Below are positions 9,648 to 17,308 of a stretch of 64,000 nucleotides of DNA, one piece after another (the first letter of the stretch is position 1; each line of letters opens with the position of its first letter). Origin of the DNA: Rufibacter psychrotolerans (GTDB lineage: Bacteria; Bacteroidota; Bacteroidia; Cytophagales; Hymenobacteraceae); contig NZ_JAFFJV010000025.1 of the NCBI RefSeq assembly GCF_016924645.1, positions 1 to 64,000 on the forward strand, written 5' to 3'. The position numbers and the translations under genes are program-made. The notes beneath the pieces were generated by a model. It was not told the DNA's origin and made no database searches. It saw nothing but the letters and a program-made list of their open reading frames with translations.

Positions 9648-10073
9648 GTGATGGCTAATTGTTGATTGCTGGTTATTGATTGTTCTCAGGTAAGCGGTAA
9701 GTTCTTATAATGCCATCCGCTGGAGCGTTCGCGCCATAAAAAGCCATGGAACAGGAGACCTGCGTTTTTATCCCTTTTTTAAGAAATCAGGCTAAAAACC
9801 GACCTTGGCGTGAATGTGAACTATGGCGCGGAAGTTACTTCCGTGACTTTTGAGAAAGTTAAACAAGGCACGGAAGTAACTTCCGCGCCATAGGAGGCTG
9901 CCCGCAATTCTGGAGACTCGCTTCATCTTAAGGCACGAGTTTCCAGAATCGCTCCATAGAAAGCCAAAGAGCAGGAGTCTTTTGTTTTTGGCCGGATTTC
10001 CGCAAAACAGATCAAAAACAAAGAAGGCTCGCCAAGTGGCGAGCCTTCTTTCTATCCAAGCTAAACGTATTCG
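9648..10073. repeat. Repeat-rich spacer between convergent trehalose genes
   Basis: No gene. Bases 9821-9893 hold a clean two-armed palindrome: the arm GGCGCGGAAGTTACTTCCGT and its inverted copy about 25 bases later, each arm itself a hairpin. Bases 9908-9960 hold degenerate arms of the GGCGCGAGTCT family. A weak small-hairpin (P) copy lies at 9978-10022. The spacer ends with the terminator at 10021. Confidence 0.75.
10021..10052. terminator. Bidirectional terminator between trehalose synthase and GH15 genes
   Basis: AAGAAGGCTCGCCA pairs perfectly with TGGCGAGCCTTCTT (10037-10050) around a tiny loop. It is flanked by short A and T runs, so it can act on both converging transcripts. Confidence 0.75.
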
Positions 10074-11858
10074 CTACAGGAACGAAGGCCGGTCTAATTG
10101 TTTGGAGATGCGGTACACGGCGTTGAGGAGACCCACGTGGCTGTAGGCCTGCGGGAAGTTGCCCCACTGGCTGCCGTCGCGGGAGTCTACGTCTTCGCTG
10201 AGCAGACCCAGGTGGTTGGTGTATTTCAAAATGTTCTCAAATTCCTTGATGGCCTCGTCCAGGCGGCCCACGCAGGCCAGGGCCTCAATGTACCAGAAGG
10301 CGCAGATGAGGAACGTGCTTTGCGGCACCCCAAAGTCATCGGCGTGTTTGTAGCGGTAGAAGAGGCCCTCGGGGGTTTTCAGCTCCTTCTCCATTTCGGC
10401 CAGGTGCGTTCTGGCGCGCTCAGAGCTTGGGTCCAGGTAGTGCATCATGATGAGCTGCAGGGTACTGGCATCCAGGTGGTGCTTGCCGATGGCCTGGGTG
10501 TACACACCGCGCTGCGGATCAAAGCACTCCTCAATTTTAGCCGAGGCTTCCTGCATCAGTTGGCTGGCCAGTTGCTCCAGCTCGGGGTCGCGCATGTGGC
10601 GGGCAATGTTGCGGGCCGCCGCCGAGCCTGCCCAGTGGAACAGGTAGGTATAGCAATGGTACTGCGCAAAATCGCGGAACTCCCAAAGGCCGGCATCGGG
10701 CTCGTCCATGGTCTGCTTGATCTTGTGGAGCGTCTTGGTGATGAGTTTGCGGGACTCAATGCGCTCTTCGTCGTTGAACCGGCGGTCAATGTAGAGCGGC
10801 AGCAGAGCCACCAGAATCTGACCATAGACATCGTTCTGAATGTGGGTGTAGGCATCGTTCCCGATGCGCACGGGGCGGTTGTTGCCCAGGTAGCCTTCCA
10901 GTTCCAGCTCAATCTCGGTGAGCTTGCTCTGCCCGCTAATGGAGTAGAGCGGCTGATAGCGTTGCGTGTCTTTGGCCGTGATGTTGGCAATGAAATGGAA
11001 GTAGCGCTCCATCTCCTCAAAGTGGCCAATGTTGTTGAACGCGTTGAGGATGTAGTAGGTGTCGCGCATCCAGCAGAAGCGGTAATCCCAGTTACGGCCG
11101 CTGCCCGGGTGTTCCGGCAAACTGGTAGTGGGCGAGGCGATGATGGCGCCGGTGTCTTCGTACTGGTGAATTTTGAGGGCCAAAGCACTCCGGATGACCT
11201 GGTCCTGGAAGAAGTTGCTGATGCTGGTGTTCTTCACCCAGTTGCGCCAGTAGCGGCGGGTCTGGCTCAGGAAGGCCTCGGCGGTGCTTTCCAGGTTGGC
11301 CTCCAGCGGCGCGCCGTAAGTGAGCACGAAGTACAACGTCTCGTTCAGCACGAAGTACTGGTCTTCCAGGATGTAACTGAGCGAGGCATTGGTGGTAAGG
11401 CGAACCTCCTCGTCCAGGCCCAGAAACGCGATGTGGTTGCTGCTGCGTCTTCGGCTCAGGGGGAAATCGCCGTAATTGCCCACGGGCCGGCACGTGGCTT
11501 TGATGCGCGGCGAGCCAGACAGAGGCTCCACTTTTCTCACCAGCATGAGGGGTTTGTAGTAGCGCTGGTGCTGCCGGAAGCGGGGGGCAAAGTCGGTGAC
11601 GCGGTAGGAACCATCCTGGCAGGTAATCTCGGTGCACAGGATGTTGGTGTTCTCCATGTAGTACTGGTGCGAGGTGAAATGCTCCGCATCGGGCTTGATG
11701 GAGTACTCGCCGCCTTTCTGCCGGTCCATGATGGGGCCAAAGACAAAGCTGCTGTCGAAACGGGGCCAACAGAGCCATTCTACGCTGGTATCTTTGTGGA
11801 TGAGGGCCAGATAGGCGCAGTTGCCAATCAGCCCCATGTCATAGGTATGTTTCGCCAT
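10074..11858 (-). CDS. Glycoside hydrolase family 15 protein (glucoamylase or trehalase type)
   Basis: A 594-residue protein of the (alpha/alpha)6-barrel GH15 family. An N-terminal domain (DMGLIGNCAYLALIHKDTSVEWLCWPRFDSS) precedes the catalytic barrel. GSGRNWDYRFCWMRDTYY near residue 255 is the substrate-site signature, and SEDVDSRDGSQWGNFPQAYSHVGL near the C-terminus holds the second catalytic acid. GH15 members hydrolyse alpha-1,4-glucans or, in some lineages, trehalose. Its neighbour makes trehalose, so trehalase is plausible but unproven. I take the ATG at 11858 (MAKHTYDMGL) because homology begins there; an in-frame GTG at 11876 would add six residues. There is no signal peptide, so it should be cytoplasmic. 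Confidence 0.9.
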   Translation of the reverse strand: MAKHTYDMGLIGNCAYLALIHKDTSVEWLCWPRFDSSFVFGPIMDRQKGGEYSIKPDAEHFTSHQYYMENTNILCTEITCQDGSYRVTDFAPRFRQHQRYYKPLMLVRKVEPLSGSPRIKATCRPVGNYGDFPLSRRRSSNHIAFLGLDEEVRLTTNASLSYILEDQYFVLNETLYFVLTYGAPLEANLESTAEAFLSQTRRYWRNWVKNTSISNFFQDQVIRSALALKIHQYEDTGAIIASPTTSLPEHPGSGRNWDYRFCWMRDTYYILNAFNNIGHFEEMERYFHFIANITAKDTQRYQPLYSISGQSKLTEIELELEGYLGNNRPVRIGNDAYTHIQNDVYGQILVALLPLYIDRRFNDEERIESRKLITKTLHKIKQTMDEPDAGLWEFRDFAQYHCYTYLFHWAGSAAARNIARHMRDPELEQLASQLMQEASAKIEECFDPQRGVYTQAIGKHHLDASTLQLIMMHYLDPSSERARTHLAEMEKELKTPEGLFYRYKHADDFGVPQSTFLICAFWYIEALACVGRLDEAIKEFENILKYTNHLGLLSEDVDSRDGSQWGNFPQAYSHVGLLNAVYRISKQLDRPSFL

Positions 11859-12023
11859 ACGGTTTGCTTCTGGCACCGGGATTGCCTGCCGGTGCTCGAA
11901 TTACCGTGTACCGTTTTGGAGGTATAGAGGTTTCCTAATTTTTACACACTTAGATGCAGTCCGACGTTTTTGGCTTGTTTTTCCCATAACCGGCGGAAAA
12001 CAACCGATAGAAAGGCCTTCCCC

Positions 12024-13343
12024 TCAGGCCAGAATATGCTGACTGATGGCTGCCAGAATAGTCTCAAATGCGGGCCGCTCCAGCACCTGCGGATGGAGGC
12101 AGGCTTCTTTCAACTGGTGAAAAGCCAACCCGGTTTCCTGGTTTTTCTCATGGGGCGCGAGGTGCTCCAGCAAGTCCTCCAGCAAACACCCGAAGGCCCT
12201 AACCTCTATGCGCTCCAGGCGGGAGGCCAGTTCCTGGTCGGCCTTGTCATAGATAGTGGCCGCGCCAAAATCGCCGAAGAGGGCATGGCCCGTTCCATTG
12301 ACCAGCGTGTTGTGGGCGTACAAGTCACCGTGCAGAATGCCCCGCGCGTGCAGGTGCGCCGCCACCGAGGCAATGCCGGTGGCTATGGTGATCACTTCCT
12401 GCAGCAGGAACGCGGTGCCCTGGGGGTACACGTCGCGGGTGCAGCTCGCAAAACTAGGCGTGATGCCCAGGATCTGGTAATCCTTCGGAATCAGCTCCAG
12501 CACCAGGCCTTGCTTTTGTTCTGGGTGGTGCGTGATTTTCCCCAGGACCGGTACCAGGTTGGGGTGGGCCCCGGCGGCCATGCAGGCCTGCATCTCGTCT
12601 TCAGGAAGCCCGTCGCTGGTGACTTCGCCTTTGAAGACTTTTACCGCCACTGGCCTTGAAACGGAAGATGATGTCTTCAACTGCGCTTTGGAGATAATGC
12701 CCGAGGCACCTTGCCCCAGCTCTTCCTCCAGCAGCAGCTCGCTCCAGGGCACCTCCGGCAGATCGGCTACTACCTGCCCGTGTTGGGTGCAAGGGTTGCC
12801 AGAGATGGCCAGCCAGGACAAACGCGGCAGGGTGAAGAGCCAGTCCGGCAATGCCGTCAGTTCGTTGGCCGAGATGCGGAGCAGTTCCAGATTCCGACAG
12901 TTGGCCATTTCTGGCGGTAGCTGCGTGAGTTTATTCCCGGCCAGCATGAGCTTCTGCATGCGGGCGCAGTTGCCAATGGAGGCAGGGAGTTGCGTGATCT
13001 GGTTGTTGGTGAGAATGAGCCAGCGGGTGAGGGGCGGAAGGGCGCCTTCAGTAATCTGATTGATTTTACAGGCTTTGAAGCCAATCATCTCCAGCTGGGG
13101 GCACTGGCCCAGCACCGCCGGGAACTCGGTGAAATCATTGTCTGAGAAGAACGCAATCTTGAGGTGGCGCAGGCGGGCAAACTCTTGGGGTAATTGGGTG
13201 AGCCGGTTACCCGAGAGGTCCAGAAGCTCCAGGGTGTCTGCCAGGTCCAGGATCTCCGGCGGAAACTGGGTTAGTCCACAAGCTAGTTTCAACTTTTTGG
13301 CACCTTTCAGGCCGCCGGCTTTGAGCTGTTCCAGGGTTTGCAT
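12024..13343 (-). CDS. Leucine-rich repeat protein kinase
   Basis: A 439-residue two-domain protein. Residues about 10-210 are seven or so leucine-rich repeats (LPQEFARLRHLKIAFFSDNDF, LPASIGNCARMQKLMLAGNKL and similar). Residues about 215-430 are a eukaryote-like Ser/Thr protein kinase: glycine loop LGQGASGII, invariant lysine in VAVKVFKG, catalytic loop HGDLYAHN and metal-binding DFG. The catalytic loop has HGD instead of HRD, so it is a non-RD kinase, but the residues needed for phosphotransfer are present. It has no signal peptide or membrane segment. The substrate is unknown. It is divergent from the sulfate-assimilation operon, with about 370 bases between; no functional link is implied. 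Confidence 0.88.
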   Translation of the reverse strand: MQTLEQLKAGGLKGAKKLKLACGLTQFPPEILDLADTLELLDLSGNRLTQLPQEFARLRHLKIAFFSDNDFTEFPAVLGQCPQLEMIGFKACKINQITEGALPPLTRWLILTNNQITQLPASIGNCARMQKLMLAGNKLTQLPPEMANCRNLELLRISANELTALPDWLFTLPRLSWLAISGNPCTQHGQVVADLPEVPWSELLLEEELGQGASGIISKAQLKTSSSVSRPVAVKVFKGEVTSDGLPEDEMQACMAAGAHPNLVPVLGKITHHPEQKQGLVLELIPKDYQILGITPSFASCTRDVYPQGTAFLLQEVITIATGIASVAAHLHARGILHGDLYAHNTLVNGTGHALFGDFGAATIYDKADQELASRLERIEVRAFGCLLEDLLEHLAPHEKNQETGLAFHQLKEACLHPQVLERPAFETILAAISQHILA

Positions 13344-13650
13344 GCGTGTTCCAATATTTGTGCGGTGAAGTTAAGGCAGTTTTAAGACCAATGGCGGAAA
13401 GGGTTGCATTTTCTTCAAGTAGACAGGTAATCACTGGCGTAAGCGCTTGTTGAAAACCCTTGGCGCTGGGTAATGTACGCCGGGCTTTAGGGGCTTGGCA
13501 AGACGGGGAAAGAAAAAAGTTGTAGGTACAAGGAACACTGTCGTTTAGGAATACGTTAATGCTTTGATGATTCTGTAGTGGAGTTTTGAACAGCAGGGCT
13601 ATAAACCTGCTGATTTTTAAGTTCTAAACTCTACTAAATTGATAGGAAAA
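13344..13650. other. Spacer between kinase gene and cys promoter
   Basis: About 300 bases without a gene or a recognisable repeat. It must contain the promoter of the kinase gene (minus strand), but no clear TAnnTTTG element is visible on that strand. AT content rises toward the cys promoter at 13651. Confidence 0.5.
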
Positions 13651-13681
13651 CTTGATTTCTAACAATCGGTACCTATCTTTG
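13651..13681 (+). promoter_or_regulatory. Promoter of the sulfate-assimilation operon
   Basis: CTTG at 13651-13654 (three of four bases of the -33 TTTG), 19 bases, then a perfect TATCTTTG at 13674-13681. The predicted start, about 13686, leaves a 180-base leader before cysH, long for this organism. That leader contains the Cys-rich ORF at 13718 and the hairpin at 13775. Confidence 0.65.
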
Positions 13682-13717
13682 CGTCATCTTAACAAACAGC
13701 CAGAGAAAAAAGACTAC

Positions 13718-13786
13718 ATGGTCTACTCATCTTACATAAAGCGAATGCGCTTCTGCTGTTGCAGCTCCTGCTGCTGTTGTTTCTAG
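13718..13786 (+). CDS. Cysteine-rich leader peptide of the cys operon
   Basis: A 22-codon ORF (ATG 13718, stop TAG 13784-13786) whose end reads MRFCCCSSCCCCF: seven Cys codons in the last ten, both TGC and TGT. An in-frame ATG at 13745 gives a 13-residue version. It lies inside the long leader between the promoter at 13651 and cysH at 13868, the position and composition expected of an attenuation-type leader peptide that senses charged Cys-tRNA before genes that make cysteine. Such leaders are known before amino-acid biosynthesis operons generally, and Cys-rich ones are reported in other phyla. Regulation here is inference. The ORF overlaps the stable hairpin at 13775-13804. Confidence 0.75.
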   Translation: MVYSSYIKRMRFCCCSSCCCCF

Positions 13787-13804
13787 CCTCTCTAGAAATC
13801 AACA
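13775..13804 (+). promoter_or_regulatory. Hairpin across the leader-peptide stop codon
   Basis: TGTTG TTTCTAG (13775-13786) pairs with CTAGAAA T CAACA (13792-13804): 12 base pairs, one bulged T, loop CCTCT. The left arm covers the last Cys codon and the TAG stop, so a ribosome that finishes the leader would melt it while one stalled on the first Cys codons would not. A second small hairpin, TTGCCT ATC AGGCAA, lies at 13814-13828. Neither has a U-run, so simple intrinsic termination is not evident. Confidence 0.6.
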
Positions 13805-13867
13805 AAAATCCTATTGCCTATCAGGCAACCCCAAAGTTCAAATTTTCTCATAACGTATTTTCTTGCC

Positions 13868-14617
13868 ATGGCCTCTTCTGCACAAGAGCATGTGTCTCAA
13901 CTTATACAAGAGACAGAAGGATTAACCATAGACCAAACGTTGGCGCTGTTGGTGAGCCGTTATCCCGGTGAGGTGACGTTCTCTTCCAGCTTCAGCTTTG
14001 AAGACCAGGTAATCTCTCACCAGATCCTGGAAAATGGGTTCCCCATCAGCATTTTCACCCTGGATACCGGGCGTCTTTTTCCCGAGACTTACTCAGTTTG
14101 GAGCAGAACCAATGAGGCGTATAACACGCGCATCAAGGCGTACTACCCCAACAATGAGCAGCTGGAGGAGTTTATCCACAACACCGGACCCAACTCTTTT
14201 TACGAGTCTACCCAGAACCGCAAAGATTGCTGCCACATCAGAAAAGTGGAGCCGCTGAAGCGGGCTCTGAAAGGCAACGCCGTCTGGATTACCGGTCTGC
14301 GCGCCGAGCACTCGCCGGGCCGCGGTATCCTGCCCAAATTTGAGTGGGACGAGGGAAACCAGCTCATCAAATTCCACCCGCTGCTGTACTGGACCACCGA
14401 GGAAGTGATGGCGTTCATCAAGCAGAACAACATCCCGTACAACAAACTGCACGACAAAGGCTTCATCAGCATCGGTTGCGCGCCTTGTACCCGCGCCATT
14501 CAGCCGGGCGAAGATTTCAGAGCCGGCCGCTGGTGGTGGGAAGACAGCAGCAAAAAAGAGTGCGGATTACACGTATCAGAATCACCGGCTCCGGTTGCCC
14601 CGGAACTGGCTAAGTAA
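13868..14617 (+). CDS. cysH: Adenylyl-sulfate (APS) reductase, CysH family
   Basis: A 249-residue thioredoxin-dependent reductase that converts activated sulfate to sulfite. The PP-loop-like start (TFSSSFSFEDQVISHQI) binds the nucleotide. The cysteine pair in NRKDCCHIRK near residue 121 and the CxxC in IGCAPC near residue 204 are the four ligands of a [4Fe-4S] cluster, the mark of enzymes that use APS rather than PAPS. The redox-active Cys is in KKECGLH at the C-terminus. This agrees with the absence of an APS kinase (cysC) nearby. I use the ATG at 13868; an upstream TTG frame would add 18 residues unlike the family. First structural gene of the operon. Confidence 0.95.
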   Translation: MASSAQEHVSQLIQETEGLTIDQTLALLVSRYPGEVTFSSSFSFEDQVISHQILENGFPISIFTLDTGRLFPETYSVWSRTNEAYNTRIKAYYPNNEQLEEFIHNTGPNSFYESTQNRKDCCHIRKVEPLKRALKGNAVWITGLRAEHSPGRGILPKFEWDEGNQLIKFHPLLYWTTEEVMAFIKQNNIPYNKLHDKGFISIGCAPCTRAIQPGEDFRAGRWWWEDSSKKECGLHVSESPAPVAPELAK

Positions 14618-14636
14618 TAGAATAGAAATACCGAGT

Positions 14637-15545
14637 ATGGGTTCGTATAAATTAGATTACCTGGATCAGCTGGAATCCGAAGCGATTCACATCTTCAGAG
14701 AAGTGGCGGGGCAGTTTGAGCGCCCGGCTCTTTTGTTTTCCGGAGGGAAAGACTCCATTGTGTTGGTGCACCTGGCCTTGAAAGCCTTCCGTCCCGGCAA
14801 GTTTCCTTTCCCTTTAGTGCACATTGACACCGGCCACAATTTCCAGGAGGCCCTGGATTTCAGAGATGCCCTGGCCGAGAAAATTGGCGAGAAGCTGATT
14901 GTGCGCAACGTGGAGGACACCATCAAAACCAGAGGCCTCACGGAGCAGAAAGGCAAACTACCTAGCCGCAACGGCTTGCAGACCTACACCCTGCTGGACA
15001 CTATTGAGGAGTTTGAGTTTGACGCCTGCATTGGCGGAGCCCGCCGCGATGAGGAGAAAGCCCGCGCCAAAGAGCGTATCTTCTCGGTGCGTGATGAGTT
15101 CGGTTCCTGGGATCCTAAGCGCCAGCGTCCTGAGTTGTGGAACATCTACAACGGCAAAATCAACAAAGGCGAGAACGTGCGCGTGTTCCCCATCAGCAAC
15201 TGGACCGAGCTGGACATCTGGAACTACATCCGCCGCGAGAAAATTGAATTGCCTTCCATCTACTTCGCCCATGAGCGCGAGGTGCTGGAGTTTGATGGCC
15301 GTTTAGTAGCTACCAACGAGTTCATCACCCTGCATGATGATGACGTGGTATCCCGCAAAGTAGTGCGCTACCGCACCGTGGGTGACATGACCTGTACTGC
15401 CGCCGTGGAGTCTAACGCTTCTACCCTGGACGACATCATCAACGAGATTATTGCCACCAACACCAGCGAACGTGGTCAAACCCGCATTGACGACCGCGTT
15501 TCTGAAGCAGCCATGGAAGACCGCAAAAAGAACGGCTACTTCTAA
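14637..15545 (+). CDS. cysD: Sulfate adenylyltransferase subunit 2
   Basis: A 302-residue ATP sulfurylase subunit of the PAPS-reductase-like fold. LLFSGGKDSIVLVHL near residue 30 is the PP-loop that binds ATP, and the family-typical ARRDEEKARAKERIFS and GENVRVFPISNWTELDIWNYI follow. With CysN it makes APS from sulfate and ATP. It starts 20 bases after cysH. The ATG at 14637 gives the standard N-terminus (MGSYKLDYLDQLESEAIHIFREV). The C-terminus (SEAAMEDRKKNGYF) is the usual end, so it is complete. Confidence 0.96.
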   Translation: MGSYKLDYLDQLESEAIHIFREVAGQFERPALLFSGGKDSIVLVHLALKAFRPGKFPFPLVHIDTGHNFQEALDFRDALAEKIGEKLIVRNVEDTIKTRGLTEQKGKLPSRNGLQTYTLLDTIEEFEFDACIGGARRDEEKARAKERIFSVRDEFGSWDPKRQRPELWNIYNGKINKGENVRVFPISNWTELDIWNYIRREKIELPSIYFAHEREVLEFDGRLVATNEFITLHDDDVVSRKVVRYRTVGDMTCTAAVESNASTLDDIINEIIATNTSERGQTRIDDRVSEAAMEDRKKNGYF

Positions 15546-15839
15546 GGAAGACGCTAGACATTAGATTTTGACATAAGACGAAGATCCGCCATAATCTCTT
15601 TTGTCATCCTGAAAGGATCTTGTAAGCAAACCAAAAAAGCGTTGTAGTTAACGCTTCTACCGTTCGCCCACAAGATCTTTCCAAGATGACAAAGCAGAAG
15701 AAAGGATCTGACTATAAGAAAATAATAAGAGCGTGCCGCGCTGAAGATGTCATTTGTTTTTAGCTGGTTTTTCTGAAAACAGGCCCAAAACAGAAATCAT
15801 TAGCACATCAGCACATTGCTTCATTAGCACATTACCAGA
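15546..15839. repeat. Repeat-filled gap between cysD and cysN
   Basis: An unusually long gap for two genes that encode one enzyme. Bases 15602-15692 are the second copy of the 87-base GTCATCCTGAAAGGA element. Bases 15751-15797 hold a small-hairpin (P) copy. Bases 15799-15835 hold TTAGCACAT-type direct repeats ending just before the cysN ATG. No clear promoter was seen. Confidence 0.75.
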
Positions 15840-17117
15840 ATGGATATTTTAAGATTCTTAACCGCCGGTAGCGTTGACGATGGCAAAAGCACCCTGATCG
15901 GGCGTTTGTTGTATGACAGCAAATCTATCATGGTAGACCAACTGGAAGCCATTGAGCGCAGCACCAAAAACAAAGAAGAAGGCCGAGTGGACCTGGCTTT
16001 GTTAACCGACGGTCTTCGCGCGGAGCGGGAGCAGGGCATCACCATTGACGTGGCCTACAAATACTTCTCCACGCCTAAGCGCAAATTCATCATCGCGGAT
16101 ACTCCGGGCCATATCCAGTACACCCGCAACATGGTTACCGGCGCATCTAACTCAGACTTGGCCATTATCTTGATTGATGCCCGTCATGGCGTGGTGGAGC
16201 AAACCCGTCGTCACTCCATCATTGTGTCATTGCTGAATCTGCCGCACGTGGTAGTAGCTATCAACAAGATGGATTTGGTAGACTTCTCCCAGGACAAGTA
16301 CAACGACATCGTGATTGACTACTCCCAGGTAGCTGCGTCTTTGGGCCTGAAGAATGTGACCTACATTCCCATCAGCGCTCTGAACGGTGACAACATTGTG
16401 GAGAAATCTACGGCCATGCCTTGGTACGAAGGCGGGTCTCTGCTGAACGTGCTGGAAACCGTGGAGGTGCACGAAGACATCAACCTCACTGAGGGCCGTT
16501 TCCCGGTACAGTACGTGATCCGTCCTCAGACTGAAGAATTGCCTGATTACCGCGGCTACGCCGGAAAAATCATCAGCGGCATTTACCGCAAAGGTGATAA
16601 AGTGGTGGTGCAGCCAGCCGGCATTGAAAGCACCATCTCGGCCGTGGAAGTAGGCGGCCAGGAAGTGGAAGAAGCCTTTGCGCCGCAAAGCGCCGTGTTG
16701 CACCTGGCAGATGACATTGACGTGAGCCGTGGCGACGTAATTGTGAAGCAGGATGCTCCGGTGCAGGTGGCCCAGGAATTTGAAGTGGTACTTTGCTGGA
16801 TGAGCAACACGCCGCTGGTGCCGCGTAACAAGTACATGCTCCAGATCAACAGCCGCAACGTGCGCTGCGTGGTGAAAGAGCTGGAGTACAAACTCAACGT
16901 GAACACCCTGGAGAAAGAACTGTCTCCGGTGTCTGCCGGCCTCAACGACGTGGTGAAAGCCACCATCAAAACCGCTTCGCCCATCGCATTTGACACGTAC
17001 AAGAACCTGAGAGCCAACGGCGGTGCCATCCTCATTGATGAGACCAGCCTGGTAACCGTAGGTGCCTGTATGATCACCACCGAACCGCAGGAGAAACCTT
17101 TCTGGCCTGAAATCTAA
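15840..17117 (+). CDS. cysN: Sulfate adenylyltransferase subunit 1 (GTPase)
   Basis: A 425-residue translation-factor-type GTPase that drives APS formation with CysD. Motifs: G1 GSVDDGKSTLIGRLLYDS at residues 9-26, the switch region EREQGITIDVAYKYF, G3 ADTPGHIQYTRNM, and G4 NKMDLVDF. Domains 2 and 3 (beta barrels) fill the rest. It stops at the usual end of a stand-alone CysN, with no fused APS kinase, consistent with the APS-using CysH. The ATG follows the TTAGCACAT repeats directly. Confidence 0.96.
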   Translation: MDILRFLTAGSVDDGKSTLIGRLLYDSKSIMVDQLEAIERSTKNKEEGRVDLALLTDGLRAEREQGITIDVAYKYFSTPKRKFIIADTPGHIQYTRNMVTGASNSDLAIILIDARHGVVEQTRRHSIIVSLLNLPHVVVAINKMDLVDFSQDKYNDIVIDYSQVAASLGLKNVTYIPISALNGDNIVEKSTAMPWYEGGSLLNVLETVEVHEDINLTEGRFPVQYVIRPQTEELPDYRGYAGKIISGIYRKGDKVVVQPAGIESTISAVEVGGQEVEEAFAPQSAVLHLADDIDVSRGDVIVKQDAPVQVAQEFEVVLCWMSNTPLVPRNKYMLQINSRNVRCVVKELEYKLNVNTLEKELSPVSAGLNDVVKATIKTASPIAFDTYKNLRANGGAILIDETSLVTVGACMITTEPQEKPFWPEI

Positions 17118-17308
17118 AAATCAGGCTCAAAACGGAATACGTCTGGCGCGAGACTCCAGTCTCGTGACTTGGGATGAAGCGAGTCTCCAGACTCGCTTCA
17201 TCCCAAGTCACGAGCCTTCAGACTCGCGCCGGAGAGTTCAACAGTACCAACCTAAATGCGTGCGGACACGAGCTGCAAGCTCGCGCCAGCAAACTAAACC
17301 AATACCAA
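17118..17308. repeat. Palindromic element between cysN and cobA
   Basis: Bases 17145-17230 form one long palindrome: outer arms GGCGCGAGACTCCAGTCTCG and its near-inverse, and a central perfect hairpin built of GACTTGGGATGAAGCGAGTCT and its complement around CC. Bases 17256-17291 are a half-copy of the element at 88-183. The in-frame extension of cobA upstream to 17174 runs entirely through this repeat. Confidence 0.8.

Noticed and set aside
10098-11927. A 609-codon plus-strand frame opposite the GH15 gene
   Set aside because: It is the antisense shadow of a clearly conserved GH15 protein, has no family motifs and starts and ends without regulatory signals.
17174-17308. N-terminal extension of the SUMT gene
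   Set aside because: The frame runs entirely through a palindromic repeat and the family N-terminus begins at the ATG at 17309.
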